Below are positions 5,399-13,749 of a DNA stretch of 13,750 bases, piece by piece. Within the stretch, counting starts at the first letter, position 1. Each line of letters begins with the position of its first letter. The notes beneath the pieces are model-generated. The model searched no databases, was not told where the DNA came from, and worked only from the letters and a program-made list of their open reading frames with translations. The stretch lies in NCBI GenBank assembly GCA_964448285.1, contig CAYUWG010000081.1:1-13750 (forward strand), read 5' to 3'. The stretch comes from CAYUWG01 sp964448285. Its GTDB lineage: Bacteria; Bacteroidota; Ignavibacteria; SZUA-365. The translations under genes were made by a program, and so were the position numbers.

Positions 5399-6727
5399 TT
5401 ACGAAGTCTGAGATGACCCTTCCGTCACTTCATCGAGCAGCGAAGCCAGTTGTCTCGTTATTTCTTTTCTCTCATAACGCTTGATTGCATCACGATCCTG
5501 CTGAATAGCCGGCCGCTTTTCTTTCCATGCATTATAGAAGTTCAAAACGATGTCCGCGATTCGATCAACGTCGCGAGCGCTTGCGACAAGCCCGGAACCT
5601 GTCTCACGGATAACCTCTGCAACAGCGCCTTCCGGAGCGATAGTGATGATCGGTTTCCCTGAGCCGATATACTCGAAAACCTTACCCGGAACGATTTCAT
5701 CGTTCCCAATGAAATCATCGACAATCATGAGGAGCGCATCGGACTGGAAGAGATGCCGCACGCTTTCGGAATGCGGGAGATATTCCCTGACCGTGATGTT
5801 TCGCTGAAGGATTGGGTGCTCGAACATCGCGCGGACTTCTGCGCCGAAACGTCCGATGAACTGAAGAGTGAACGCGTCTCGCGGAAGGTCGCCGCGGTGA
5901 ACGAGTGATGCAACTGCTTCCAGAAATTGCTCGGGATTCCTTTTCCCATACATCGACCCGGTGTAAGTGATCGTGAACGTATTGTGATCGACGACTTCCA
6001 CGGAAGGAAAGTCCGCACTGTCGAAGCCGTTCGGCAGGTAATGCACCTTGCTCGCATCCACGTCCGGATACTTCGATGCGAAGTCTTTGAGAATACCACG
6101 CCAAGCGACTTCCATCCGGTCGCACTCGACGTAGGTCGAACGCTCGTATGAACGATCGATTCCATCGGGCAACCACCAACGCTTTGGCGTTGAAAGGAAA
6201 CCACGCCAGGGGTCCCGGAACCCTGCAATCCACGGCACACCGGTTTTTCGCTTCAACGCACGCGCAATGAGCGAACACGTGTAAGGAGGCGATGAAGAGT
6301 AAATCGCAGCGACGTGATGCTTACGAATGATTTCCAGACCGTCGCGCACAGCGTATCGATACCAGCCTCGCCGGGCATCGGGAATGAAGAACGTCCCGCG
6401 AATCGTTTCTGCAACACGCTCACTGAGCGAACGCTTCTCTCCCGGTTTCGGGATCGTATTGACATCGACGGGAGTGCCGGGCGGTTTTCCCGTCAGCCGG
6501 CGATAGAAAGAATACGGCTCGAAGATGCGCGTGCGATAGACCGGAACGCTGTCAGGGATTTTCGCAAGCAAGGACTCGTCTCTCGCGGGATAGTCCGCAT
6601 CTTTCACTGTGAGTACGACCGGCTGCCATCCAAACTCGCGAAGATATTGCGTGAACTTGAGTACTCGCTGAACCCCGGGTCCTCCTGATGGAGGGAAATA
6701 ATAGGAAACTATAAGAACTGTTTTCAT
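5399..6727 (-). CDS. GT4-family glycosyltransferase
   Basis: The 442-residue product has the two-domain GT-B layout of retaining GT4 enzymes, which transfer a sugar from a nucleotide donor to glycan or lipid-linked acceptors on the cytoplasmic face. The N-terminal domain opens VLIVSYYFPPSGGPGVQRV, with the glycine-rich acceptor-side loop, and has GFRDPW near 169-174. The C-terminal domain starts near ITYTGSMYGKRNPEQFLEAV (253-272) and carries the donor-site EX7E motif with Glu344 and Glu352 (EIVPGKVFE), then YIGSGKPII. No transmembrane segment is seen. The ATG at 6727 gives the family's usual start; no strong Shine-Dalgarno precedes it. It is divergent from the cytochrome gene at 6914. The acceptor cannot be predicted: there is no polysaccharide cluster in the window. 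It probably once headed a transcript with uvrB. Confidence 0.85.
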   Translation of the reverse strand: MKTVLIVSYYFPPSGGPGVQRVLKFTQYLREFGWQPVVLTVKDADYPARDESLLAKIPDSVPVYRTRIFEPYSFYRRLTGKPPGTPVDVNTIPKPGEKRSLSERVAETIRGTFFIPDARRGWYRYAVRDGLEIIRKHHVAAIYSSSPPYTCSLIARALKRKTGVPWIAGFRDPWRGFLSTPKRWWLPDGIDRSYERSTYVECDRMEVAWRGILKDFASKYPDVDASKVHYLPNGFDSADFPSVEVVDHNTFTITYTGSMYGKRNPEQFLEAVASLVHRGDLPRDAFTLQFIGRFGAEVRAMFEHPILQRNITVREYLPHSESVRHLFQSDALLMIVDDFIGNDEIVPGKVFEYIGSGKPIITIAPEGAVAEVIRETGSGLVASARDVDRIADIVLNFYNAWKEKRPAIQQDRDAIKRYERKEITRQLASLLDEVTEGSSQTS

Positions 6728-6824
6728 ACCGAAGCCCGGCTAAGTTAGACCCCGAAGGATGAAGTTCAAACCACTGTCTCAAGTCAAAGGATGTAGATGA
6801 GAATAAAATGATTTTGACGAAAAC

Positions 6825-6852
6825 TTGACGAAGGTCATTCATTCATTAAATT
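6825..6852 (+). promoter_or_regulatory. candidate promoter for the first nonaheme cytochrome gene
   Basis: TTGACG at 6825-6830 is followed after 16 bp by TAAATT at 6847-6852, a fair sigma-70-like pair about 60 bp before the start codon. A second TTGACG at 6814-6819 lies exactly 11 bp (one helical turn) upstream, giving a tandem pair that could instead be an activator site. Promoters in Bacteroidota relatives can differ from this consensus, so confidence is low. Confidence 0.3.
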
Positions 6853-6913
6853 ATTCCACGTAAAGTGCATATGGATGATAATGACTTCAACCCATCATAC
6901 GGAGGTTCACATT

Positions 6914-8920
6914 ATGAAAACACTGAGAACGTTTGGAGTACTGGTAATCGGTTGCCTGCTTTTTACGATAGAAGCGACAAGTCAGGGTACCATCACTCCC
7001 CCCTGGGTGAAAGCCCGCGTGTTTGGTGTTTCACCGAACATGATTTCTGAAAATGTGCCGGGCATCGACAAGCCATCCAATGGTTTGCCGAACGTGGCAA
7101 AAAACTCGAAGGTGTACCTGTACACAGGCGGTAAACCTTCATCAAGTACGCAGTCTTCCGAATCCGCTACGAAATTCGTTTCGGGGACATTTACTCTTTT
7201 AGCAAGACCGACTGGTTCGAACGCAACCATACAAGTGATCGATCCACTTCGCGTATCCATCGTCCCGGACCTCGAAGGAACGTACCGCATCGAGCTTATT
7301 GGTACCGACGACAAGGGCAGAACCGGTGGAGATACGATCTCGATCAACGTCGCACAGTATGTCGGTGTCGGCGGCATCGTCGGGATAGCTACTCCACCGG
7401 AGTGTGGTAGCTGCCATGCGGATAAAGCGACCGGCTGGGCAAAAACAAAACATGCGACCGCACTTGAACGCAAGCTCGTCAGTTCGGTCATCACACGCGA
7501 CTATTGTCTCCCATGCCATACCACTGGCTCTACGGATCCGCTTGCAGAAGGCGAAGGCTTCCTGCATGTCGCAAAGAATTTAGGCTGGAAAATCAACGGA
7601 GTGCCGGGTGCAGGTTCATGGGATTCGCTGAAGGCCGTTTCGCCTTCACTTGCGAAAGTGTCCAACATCCAATGTGAAAGTTGTCACGGCCCCGGCAGCG
7701 ACCACCTTGGCAACAAGACCGACAACAAAATCGCGCTGACAGTTTCCAGCGAACAATGCCGACAGTGTCATGATGCACCGCCGTACCATCGGAAGGTTGA
7801 CGAGTGGGAAAACTCGAACCACATCAACTCATACAACGAACCGGATCGGCCTGAATACATGAATCGAGGCAGTAAAACGAGCAAGGACAGTGATTGTGCG
7901 CGTTGCCATACTTCAAACGGGTACATCGATTACTTCGTGAAGAATAAACCCTATACGAGTGCACCGTATAAAGACGTCGGCCCCATCGGCTGTGTCACCT
8001 GCCACGATCCTCACAATGGAGATAATGTCGCACAGTTGAGGAAAGACATCGATTTGATTTGTGCGGATTGCCATTCGGTTCGCGTGAGTGGCTATAGTGG
8101 ACTTCATAACTCGCACCAGGGACCGATGCTCGAAGGTACCGGAGGCAAGGAATTCCCCGGTTATACCTATCGCACATCCGCACATACGAACGTTGCCGAT
8201 AAGTGTGCAAACTGTCACATGGCAGCGCCACCTGACCCGATCTATCAGAACAAGATCGGCGGTCATACTTTCCGCGTCCTGTATAACAATGACACGCCAG
8301 CGGATCCGACCGATGACGTCTTGAACTCTACAGGGTGCGTTACCTGCCATGCATCCGGCATCACATTGAACGACGTCGAAGAAACGCAGAATGAAATAAA
8401 AGTCCTGCTCGAAGAATTGCGCCAGCTTCTTCCGCAGCGGTCTGCGACCGATACACGGCCGAAATTCCCCACCGATACTTCGATGACGCAAACGCTACGC
8501 GACGCTTCATGGAACTGGTACTACGTCAATAACGACCTGAGCTTCGGTGTTCATAACAGAAAATACGCGGAGGACTTGCTGAAAGCGTCCATCGCGGTGA
8601 TCAAAGCTTTGTCTGTCGAACCGATAGATCAAACAATCCCAAGCTCCTTCGCTTTGGAACAGAACTACCCGAATCCATTCAATCCTTCGACGGACATCCA
8701 ATTCAGCGTCGCAAAGGCCGGCCCGGTAAGACTTTCCGTTTATGACCTTTCCGGAAAGGAGATTGCGACACTCGTCAACGGTTACTACCAGCCGGGTGTT
8801 TATCGGGCGCGATGGTTTGGCTTCATCAACGACGGCACGACCGCCGCGAGCGGAGTCTATCTCTACCGATTGACGGCAGGTACGTTTACTGCTTCGAAAA
8901 AAATGATGCTGATGAAATAA
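6914..8920 (+). CDS. nonaheme c-type cytochrome with T9SS sorting domain (A)
   Basis: The 668-residue product is predicted to be an exported multiheme cytochrome. The start at 6914 is set by GGAGG at 6901-6905 and by a signal peptide (MKTLRTFGVLVIGCLLF, ending near ATSQG, residue 25). An Ig/PKD-like strand-rich domain follows (about 65-155). Nine CXXCH haem-binding motifs start at residues 164, 198, 254, 282, 328, 360, 383, 431 and 475. CESCHGPGSDH and the CVTCHDPHNGD segment resemble cytochrome c554/octahaem-type modules. A helical region with DLSFGVHNRKYAEDLL follows, then a C-terminal T9SS type A domain from 584 (NYPNPFNPST) to the end (KKMMLMK). Haem is attached in the periplasm and the CTD directs transfer across the outer membrane, so surface electron transfer or extracellular redox catalysis is likely; the substrate is unknown. 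It is paralogous to the next gene. Confidence 0.9.
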   Translation: MKTLRTFGVLVIGCLLFTIEATSQGTITPPWVKARVFGVSPNMISENVPGIDKPSNGLPNVAKNSKVYLYTGGKPSSSTQSSESATKFVSGTFTLLARPTGSNATIQVIDPLRVSIVPDLEGTYRIELIGTDDKGRTGGDTISINVAQYVGVGGIVGIATPPECGSCHADKATGWAKTKHATALERKLVSSVITRDYCLPCHTTGSTDPLAEGEGFLHVAKNLGWKINGVPGAGSWDSLKAVSPSLAKVSNIQCESCHGPGSDHLGNKTDNKIALTVSSEQCRQCHDAPPYHRKVDEWENSNHINSYNEPDRPEYMNRGSKTSKDSDCARCHTSNGYIDYFVKNKPYTSAPYKDVGPIGCVTCHDPHNGDNVAQLRKDIDLICADCHSVRVSGYSGLHNSHQGPMLEGTGGKEFPGYTYRTSAHTNVADKCANCHMAAPPDPIYQNKIGGHTFRVLYNNDTPADPTDDVLNSTGCVTCHASGITLNDVEETQNEIKVLLEELRQLLPQRSATDTRPKFPTDTSMTQTLRDASWNWYYVNNDLSFGVHNRKYAEDLLKASIAVIKALSVEPIDQTIPSSFALEQNYPNPFNPSTDIQFSVAKAGPVRLSVYDLSGKEIATLVNGYYQPGVYRARWFGFINDGTTAASGVYLYRLTAGTFTASKKMMLMK

Positions 8921-8945
8921 TCACAGCATACAAGTATGTGAATGC

Positions 8946-8976
8946 AAAGCGGGTTATTACGACCCGCTTTTTTTAT
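8946..8976 (+). terminator. intrinsic terminator after cytochrome A
   Basis: A 9-bp perfect stem AAAGCGGGT / ACCCGCTTT (8946-8954 and 8962-8970) with loop TATTACG is followed by a T run (TTTTATT). It lies 25 bp after the stop codon. The two cytochrome genes are therefore likely separate transcripts, or the second is expressed by read-through. Confidence 0.85.
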
Positions 8977-9189
8977 TAAAAAAAATTAAAACGTCATCGC
9001 AAATTCTGAGAAAGGTCATTGATAGTAGCGACAGAAGCCAGTAAGATGCGAGTGGGGAGTACAGAGTTTGCGATGCGATGCTTCAGACAGACCTGCGATT
9101 CCCCAACTGAAAATAACGTGGCTCAACACGTGCAGAATTACGGAAATCTCTCTCAACCACACAGGTCTCAAATCACCACAGGAGTTCTT

Positions 9190-11253
9190 ATGGGAAAGTT
9201 GAAACTTCTCCTCCTCACGTTTCTCGGTGGATGCGTTCTCTTGCTTCCACTTAGCGAAACATTTTCTCAAACCGTTAAAATCAAACGCGAAGCCATGTCA
9301 CCCGGGAAGCTTGGGACTTATACCGGATTTCCCATATCGACCGGACTTCGCACCGTCCCGATAGGGATGAAAGTCTATCTCAACGCCGATACGACCGGCG
9401 CAGTCACGACATTCTCGTGGTCGTTCGTCTCAACACCGGGTGGCAGTGCTGCCTTCTCGGATCCTGCCGCAAAGAATCCAACCTTCGTACCCGACCTTGC
9501 CGGTCAATACATCGTTCGTGTTGAGATTGACGGCGGAAAGGAAGCATTCGATACATTGTTTGCAAGCACCTATGCCGGACTTGCACAAACAGGATTGAGT
9601 TGCGGAACATGCCATTCAGCCTTTAAGACAAACTGGGAAAAAACCAATCACGCGACGATGTATCAACGCGGGATTACCGGTCAGTTGGAAGCGGAAGAAC
9701 ACAACGGGAAATACGTGGGTCAGTACGGCTCATCGTGTATCAAGTGCCACACGACCGGCTGGGAGCCGAACGTCGATAACGGCAACTTCGGATTCGAATC
9801 GAAGAAAGTCGGATTCGACACAACCTGGTACACGGGTTTGGACGTTATCAGCGCCGGAAGATTCTATGTTCCGTTCAAGGATATGACGAGATGGAATCAA
9901 CTCACAACCTCGCATACCGATGCCGCAAAGACTGCCATGATCGGCTGTGAAAGCTGTCACGGTCCGGGAAAAGATCACATGACGACCGTTGACAAAACGA
10001 AGATCAGCAAGAGCCTCGACGCCGGCGTTTGCAATCAGTGCCATGACGCACCGAACAAGCATCGCTTAGGCAGTTACTGGCAAGCGTCGAACCATGCAAC
10101 GATGCCGCTCAGCGGTTCGCGTGCCGGCAACACCGGATGCTGGCCGTGTCACAACGGCGATGCATTCGCCGCGTTCACGAACAACCAAACCACGCCGGAT
10201 TATTCGAAGGTGCAAGTGTTCGCCTCGATCTCTTGCGCGACATGCCACGATCCTCATGGCGGCGACAATCCGAATCAACTGCGAACGGTGACATCGAATC
10301 CGTTAATCAACGGTTATTCCGAACCGGGCGTCGGCGGTAAGGGCAATCTCTGTATGAACTGCCATCGCTCACGCTACGATGGACCGGCGAAGGTTGCGGC
10401 TCAGGCAAGAGTCTTTGCCGACAGGTTCTACGCGCACTACAGCCCCCAAGCGGACATGTACTTGGGGACGAACGCATATGACTACGGTTTGCCGATCAAT
10501 GGTATTGGAACGCACAAAGGTCTCAAAGACGGATGTGTCACCTGCCACATGGCCGAGCGCGTTAACGGTTCCAGCGTGCACTCGAACCACGAAATGTTCA
10601 TGAAGGATGAAACCGGAAAAGACATCGTCACTGCATGCAAGGAATGCCACGGTGAATCCGTCGAAGAATTCAGCGACATCAAGGCGTTTGAAGATTACGA
10701 CGGTGACGGCACCATTGAAGGAGTGCAGTATGAAGTGAAAGGATTGCTCGAGAAACTCAAAGCGATCCTACCGAAGAATGCAAGCGGTGAACCCGTGAAC
10801 ATGCGCGTCGATTCGATGCTCGTGAAGAACGACCCGAATTGGCCGCGTAATCTTGCTGCAATCTGGAACTACTACTTCGTGAAGTACGACTTCAGCTATG
10901 GTATTCATAACACGAAGTACACGATCGCGCTGCTGAAAGCCTCCATCGGCAGTCTCACAGGAATCGAACCGATTGCGAACGAGCTACCAAGCACCTTCAC
11001 ACTATCACAAAACTACCCGAACCCATTCAATCCTTCTACACAGATTACGCTTGGGATTCCGGAAGGGAAAAACATACACCTGGGAGTTTACGACGAAACC
11101 GGTAAGGAGATCGCCGTTCTCGTAAGCGGCTATTATCCTCCCGGAACGTATCGAGTCACTTGGGATGCGACCGGTACGCCATCAGGAGTTTACTTCTACC
11201 GACTCACCTCTGGGAGTTATAGTACTACCCGTAAGATGATGCTGGTGAAGTAA
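9190..11253 (+). CDS. nonaheme c-type cytochrome with T9SS sorting domain (B)
   Basis: The 687-residue product has the same architecture as cytochrome A. AGGAG five bases before the ATG at 9190 and a signal peptide (MGKLKLLLLTFLGGCVLLL, ending near ETFSQ) fix the start; the open frame from 9019 has no support. A PKD-like domain (about 60-130, including FSWSFVSTPGGSAAFSD) precedes nine CXXCH motifs starting at residues 138, 183, 253, 281, 317, 349, 388, 449 and 483. CESCHGPGKDH and CATCHDPHGGDN align with A. After the last haem comes an EF-hand-like DYDGDGTIEG loop, the DFSYGIHNTKY helix and a T9SS type A domain from 608 (NYPNPFNPST) ending KMMLVK. Haem spacing is collinear with A but not identical, so the pair may work as partners or have different substrates. 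Lipid or protein partners are not visible nearby. Confidence 0.9.
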   Translation: MGKLKLLLLTFLGGCVLLLPLSETFSQTVKIKREAMSPGKLGTYTGFPISTGLRTVPIGMKVYLNADTTGAVTTFSWSFVSTPGGSAAFSDPAAKNPTFVPDLAGQYIVRVEIDGGKEAFDTLFASTYAGLAQTGLSCGTCHSAFKTNWEKTNHATMYQRGITGQLEAEEHNGKYVGQYGSSCIKCHTTGWEPNVDNGNFGFESKKVGFDTTWYTGLDVISAGRFYVPFKDMTRWNQLTTSHTDAAKTAMIGCESCHGPGKDHMTTVDKTKISKSLDAGVCNQCHDAPNKHRLGSYWQASNHATMPLSGSRAGNTGCWPCHNGDAFAAFTNNQTTPDYSKVQVFASISCATCHDPHGGDNPNQLRTVTSNPLINGYSEPGVGGKGNLCMNCHRSRYDGPAKVAAQARVFADRFYAHYSPQADMYLGTNAYDYGLPINGIGTHKGLKDGCVTCHMAERVNGSSVHSNHEMFMKDETGKDIVTACKECHGESVEEFSDIKAFEDYDGDGTIEGVQYEVKGLLEKLKAILPKNASGEPVNMRVDSMLVKNDPNWPRNLAAIWNYYFVKYDFSYGIHNTKYTIALLKASIGSLTGIEPIANELPSTFTLSQNYPNPFNPSTQITLGIPEGKNIHLGVYDETGKEIAVLVSGYYPPGTYRVTWDATGTPSGVYFYRLTSGSYSTTRKMMLVK

Positions 11254-11279
11254 ACCATCAACCAACCTCCGATGGGAAC

Positions 11280-11307
11280 GCGGGCCGCAAGGCCCGCTTC
11301 TATTTTC
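11280..11307 (+). terminator. intrinsic terminator after cytochrome B
   Basis: The stem GCGGGCC / GGCCCGC (11280-11286 and 11291-11297) with a GCAA tetraloop is followed by TTCTATTTT. It lies 26 bp beyond the cytochrome stop and abuts the stop codon of the convergent queC gene. The hairpin could also help stop minus-strand transcription, but there the following bases are not T-rich. Confidence 0.75.
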
Positions 11308-12004
11308 GAAAGGTTAATAATTCATCCGGCGGAAAAGCATCATACATGAGCGGATCCTCTACTCCCGCTTGCCTGAAACCGCGCAAGCGCAACACACAGG
11401 ACTCACATAATCCACACGCGCTTTCCTCATGGCGATAGCAGCTCCACGTCAGGTGAAATGGCGCTGCGAGTTCGGCGCCTTTCCGAACGATGTCCGCTTT
11501 ACTCATGTGAATCAACGGGGTGACGATGCGCAGCGGTCGTTCGTACTTCGTGCCCGTTTCGATGACACGTTGGTAGGCATCGTAGAATTCTTTCCTGCAA
11601 TCCGGGTAGCCGGAGGAATCCTCTTCGACTGCGCCGATGAAGAGAGACTCAGCAGCGAGGACTTCGGCCCAACTGACGGCGATCGCGAGCATGTTGGCGT
11701 TGCGAAAGGGAACATAGGTATTCGGAATGCCGGTCGTTTCACCGCTTGCGTTTCGAATCTCAAGATGTGCATCCGTTAGGCTCGAACCGCCGATGCGTGC
11801 AAGATGCTCAATGGAAACGACGAGCCTGCGCTCGTGCGGAATACCGTAGTGCGACGCAATGAGCGAGAATGCGCTCAGTTCTTTCGCTTGCGTTCGTTGC
11901 CCGTAATTCACGTGCAGCAACGCGAGTTCATGGTGCTGTGCCGCAATGGCAATCGTCACGCAGGAATCCATTCCACCTGATGCGAGAACGACTGCAAGAG
12001 ACAT
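11300..12004 (-). CDS. queC: 7-cyano-7-deazaguanine synthase QueC
   Basis: QueC converts 7-carboxy-7-deazaguanine to preQ0 using ATP and ammonia, in queuosine and deazapurine synthesis in the cytoplasm. The 234-residue product has the N-terminal PP-loop ASGGMDS (8-14) for ATP, the conserved NVPFRN-like stretch NTYVPFRNANML, and EEDSSGYPDCRKEF. The zinc-binding cysteines are at 189, 197, 200 and 203 (CYRHEESACGLCESC). Length is normal for the family. The gene starts 28 bp after the queF stop on the same strand, so the two are probably co-transcribed. queD and queE, needed for the earlier steps, are not in the window. Confidence 0.95.
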   Translation of the reverse strand: MSLAVVLASGGMDSCVTIAIAAQHHELALLHVNYGQRTQAKELSAFSLIASHYGIPHERRLVVSIEHLARIGGSSLTDAHLEIRNASGETTGIPNTYVPFRNANMLAIAVSWAEVLAAESLFIGAVEEDSSGYPDCRKEFYDAYQRVIETGTKYERPLRIVTPLIHMSKADIVRKGAELAAPFHLTWSCYRHEESACGLCESCVLRLRGFRQAGVEDPLMYDAFPPDELLTFRK

Positions 12005-12032
12005 GATTACCGATGAAACGCGTGGTATCGGG

Positions 12033-12407
12033 TCACGGATTTGACGTCCGTTTATAGGATGCAGTCACAACCGAATGAATGCCGCCGCGAGTGTTGAATT
12101 CTCCCTTCACGGTCATCGTTCGCGGCAGGCACACATCGACAAGATCGTCGAGGATTTCGTTGATGCACGTTTCGAAAAAGATTCCGCGGCTCCGAAATGA
12201 GAGGTAGTAGTATTTCAACGATTTCAATTCGACGCAGAGTTTATCCGGGACATAATGAACCGTGATCGTTGCAAAGTCAGGCAAGCCTGTTTTTGGGCAA
12301 ACGGACGTGAACTCCGGATTGACATGGGTGATCTCATAATCACGATCCGGATACAGGTTCTCGAATACTTCAATGTCCGGCTTCGATGCGCGTCGTTTCT
12401 TCGCCAT
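12033..12407 (-). CDS. queF: NADPH-dependent preQ0 reductase QueF (short type)
   Basis: QueF reduces the nitrile of preQ0 to the aminomethyl group of preQ1 with NADPH, the step after QueC. The 124-residue product matches the short (unimodular) type. Catalytic Cys37 (TSVCPKTGLPDF) and Asp44 are present, as is the NADPH-site region CVELKSLKYYYLSFRSRGIF followed by FE. Glu79 is kept, but the residue before it is Phe78 where B. subtilis-type enzymes have His (FHE). FNTRGGI and the C-terminal strand are intact. An ATG at 12428 would overlap the upstream E2 gene; 12407 is preferred because AAGG lies about 9 bases before it and the N-terminus MAKKRRASK is typical. The gene sits 10 bp after the E2 stop codon. 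Confidence 0.93.
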   Translation of the reverse strand: MAKKRRASKPDIEVFENLYPDRDYEITHVNPEFTSVCPKTGLPDFATITVHYVPDKLCVELKSLKYYYLSFRSRGIFFETCINEILDDLVDVCLPRTMTVKGEFNTRGGIHSVVTASYKRTSNP

Positions 12408-12417
12408 GGAGTTTGCC

Positions 12418-13749
12418 TTATGCTTCATCCATCATCATGACAAGAGGTTGTTCGAGCGTTTCGCAAACGAAACGCAGGAATCGCGCGGCATCGGCTCCGT
12501 CAATGATGCGATGATCGTAGGTGAGGGAAAGCGGCATCATCATTCGTGGTTGAAATTGCCCGTTGAGAAAGACAGGCTCGATAACACCTCGTGATACACC
12601 GAGAATTGCGACTTCAGGTGCATTGATGATCGGGGAGAAAGACGTTCCTCCTATGCCGCCTAAGTTGGTAATCGTGAACGTTCCACCCATCATTTCATCA
12701 GGGGTGATCTTCTTCTCGCGTGCCTTGCCGCTCATGACCGTCAGATCCACCGCTAATTGGGTCAGAGTCTTTTTATCGACGTCGCGAATGACCGGCACGA
12801 GCAGTCCGCGGTTCGTATCGACTGCGACGCCGACGTGGCAGTACTGCTTGAAGATGATCTCCTGTCGGGCCATGTCGATGCTCGCGTTGAATTGCGGGAA
12901 TTTTTTCAGCGCAGCGCTCGCAATCTTCAGGAGAATCGCCGTCACCGTCAGCTTTCCTCCGGCAGCTTCGACGTCCCTTCCATAGCGCTTGCGGAATTCT
13001 TCGATTGCCGTGATGTCCGCTTTATCATTTTGCGTGACCGAAGGGATGCGCCATGCGGTCTCCATGTTCTCCGCTGTCTTTCGGCGCACGTTCCTCATAG
13101 GCTGTCGTTCGACCGGGCCCCATTTCGAAAAATCAGGGAGAGCCGGGCGAGCGATCTCGATTCCAACCGAAGCCTTGCCGGTGATGATGCTCTTCGCATG
13201 GCGCTTTACATCGTCCATGGTAATGCGACCACGCGGCCCACTGCCGACAACTTCGTTGATGTTGACTCCGATCTCGCGAGCGATACGTCGAACGGAAGGA
13301 GCGGCATGAACGAGCTTTCCCTCCGAATCGACGACCATCGATGGTGGGGCATCGTGAGGGAGTTTCGGTGGAACGGATTCATCCGATGGTGCCGGTGTCG
13401 CTGATACCGGAGTTTCCTCCTTCCTCGCGATATCCGAAGGTGAAGCTTCCTCTTTTTCGATGACCGGTTCCTGTTTCGGCTCTTCCTTTTCTTTCACACT
13501 TCGCTTGCCGTTACTCTCCTCAACGAGTGCGATAACCTCGCCGACTTTCGCGATGCCGCCCTGCCGGATCTTCAATTCTGTGATTTTCCCCGCAACTGGA
13601 GATGGGACATCGAACGATGCTTTATCCGTTTCCAATTCGAGCAACGGCTGTTCGACTTCAACATGATCGCCGACGGCGACGAGGACTTTCACCACGTCGC
13701 CTTGCGTAATGTTTTCACCGAGTTCCGGAAGTGTTATTTCAGTTGCCAT
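12418..13749 (-). CDS. pdhC: dihydrolipoyl acyltransferase (E2) of a 2-oxoacid dehydrogenase complex
   Basis: E2 forms the core of the complex and moves the acyl group from lipoamide to CoA. The 443-residue product has one N-terminal lipoyl domain (about 1-78) with the lipoylated Lys43 in ETDKASFDVPSP, a Pro/Glu/Lys-rich linker (about 80-140), a peripheral E3-binding domain (149-185, APSVRRIAREIGVN to ITMDDVKRH), and a C-terminal catalytic acyltransferase domain with the DHRIIDG motif (catalytic His413). The ATG at 13749 begins MATEITLPELGE, the normal start, so the gene is complete although it ends one base from the window edge. The pyruvate dehydrogenase E2 is most likely from the lipoyl and DHR motifs, but a branched-chain E2 cannot be excluded. 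queF and queC follow on the same strand with short gaps. Confidence 0.92.
   Translation of the reverse strand: MATEITLPELGENITQGDVVKVLVAVGDHVEVEQPLLELETDKASFDVPSPVAGKITELKIRQGGIAKVGEVIALVEESNGKRSVKEKEEPKQEPVIEKEEASPSDIARKEETPVSATPAPSDESVPPKLPHDAPPSMVVDSEGKLVHAAPSVRRIAREIGVNINEVVGSGPRGRITMDDVKRHAKSIITGKASVGIEIARPALPDFSKWGPVERQPMRNVRRKTAENMETAWRIPSVTQNDKADITAIEEFRKRYGRDVEAAGGKLTVTAILLKIASAALKKFPQFNASIDMARQEIIFKQYCHVGVAVDTNRGLLVPVIRDVDKKTLTQLAVDLTVMSGKAREKKITPDEMMGGTFTITNLGGIGGTSFSPIINAPEVAILGVSRGVIEPVFLNGQFQPRMMMPLSLTYDHRIIDGADAARFLRFVCETLEQPLVMMMDEA

Noticed and set aside
5715..6278. 187-codon minus-strand frame
   Set aside because: Alternative frame within the GT4 glycosyltransferase, which has the EX7E motif and full family length in its own frame.
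6836..6847. ATTC microsatellite-like run as a phase-variation tract
   Set aside because: Only about three units long and not in a coding frame; too short to support slippage control.
9019..9189. N-terminal extension of cytochrome B
   Set aside because: The signal peptide and AGGAG ribosome site place the start at 9190; the extension would put about 57 residues before the signal.
12757..13404. 215-codon open frame on the plus strand
   Set aside because: Antisense shadow of the well-conserved E2 gene.
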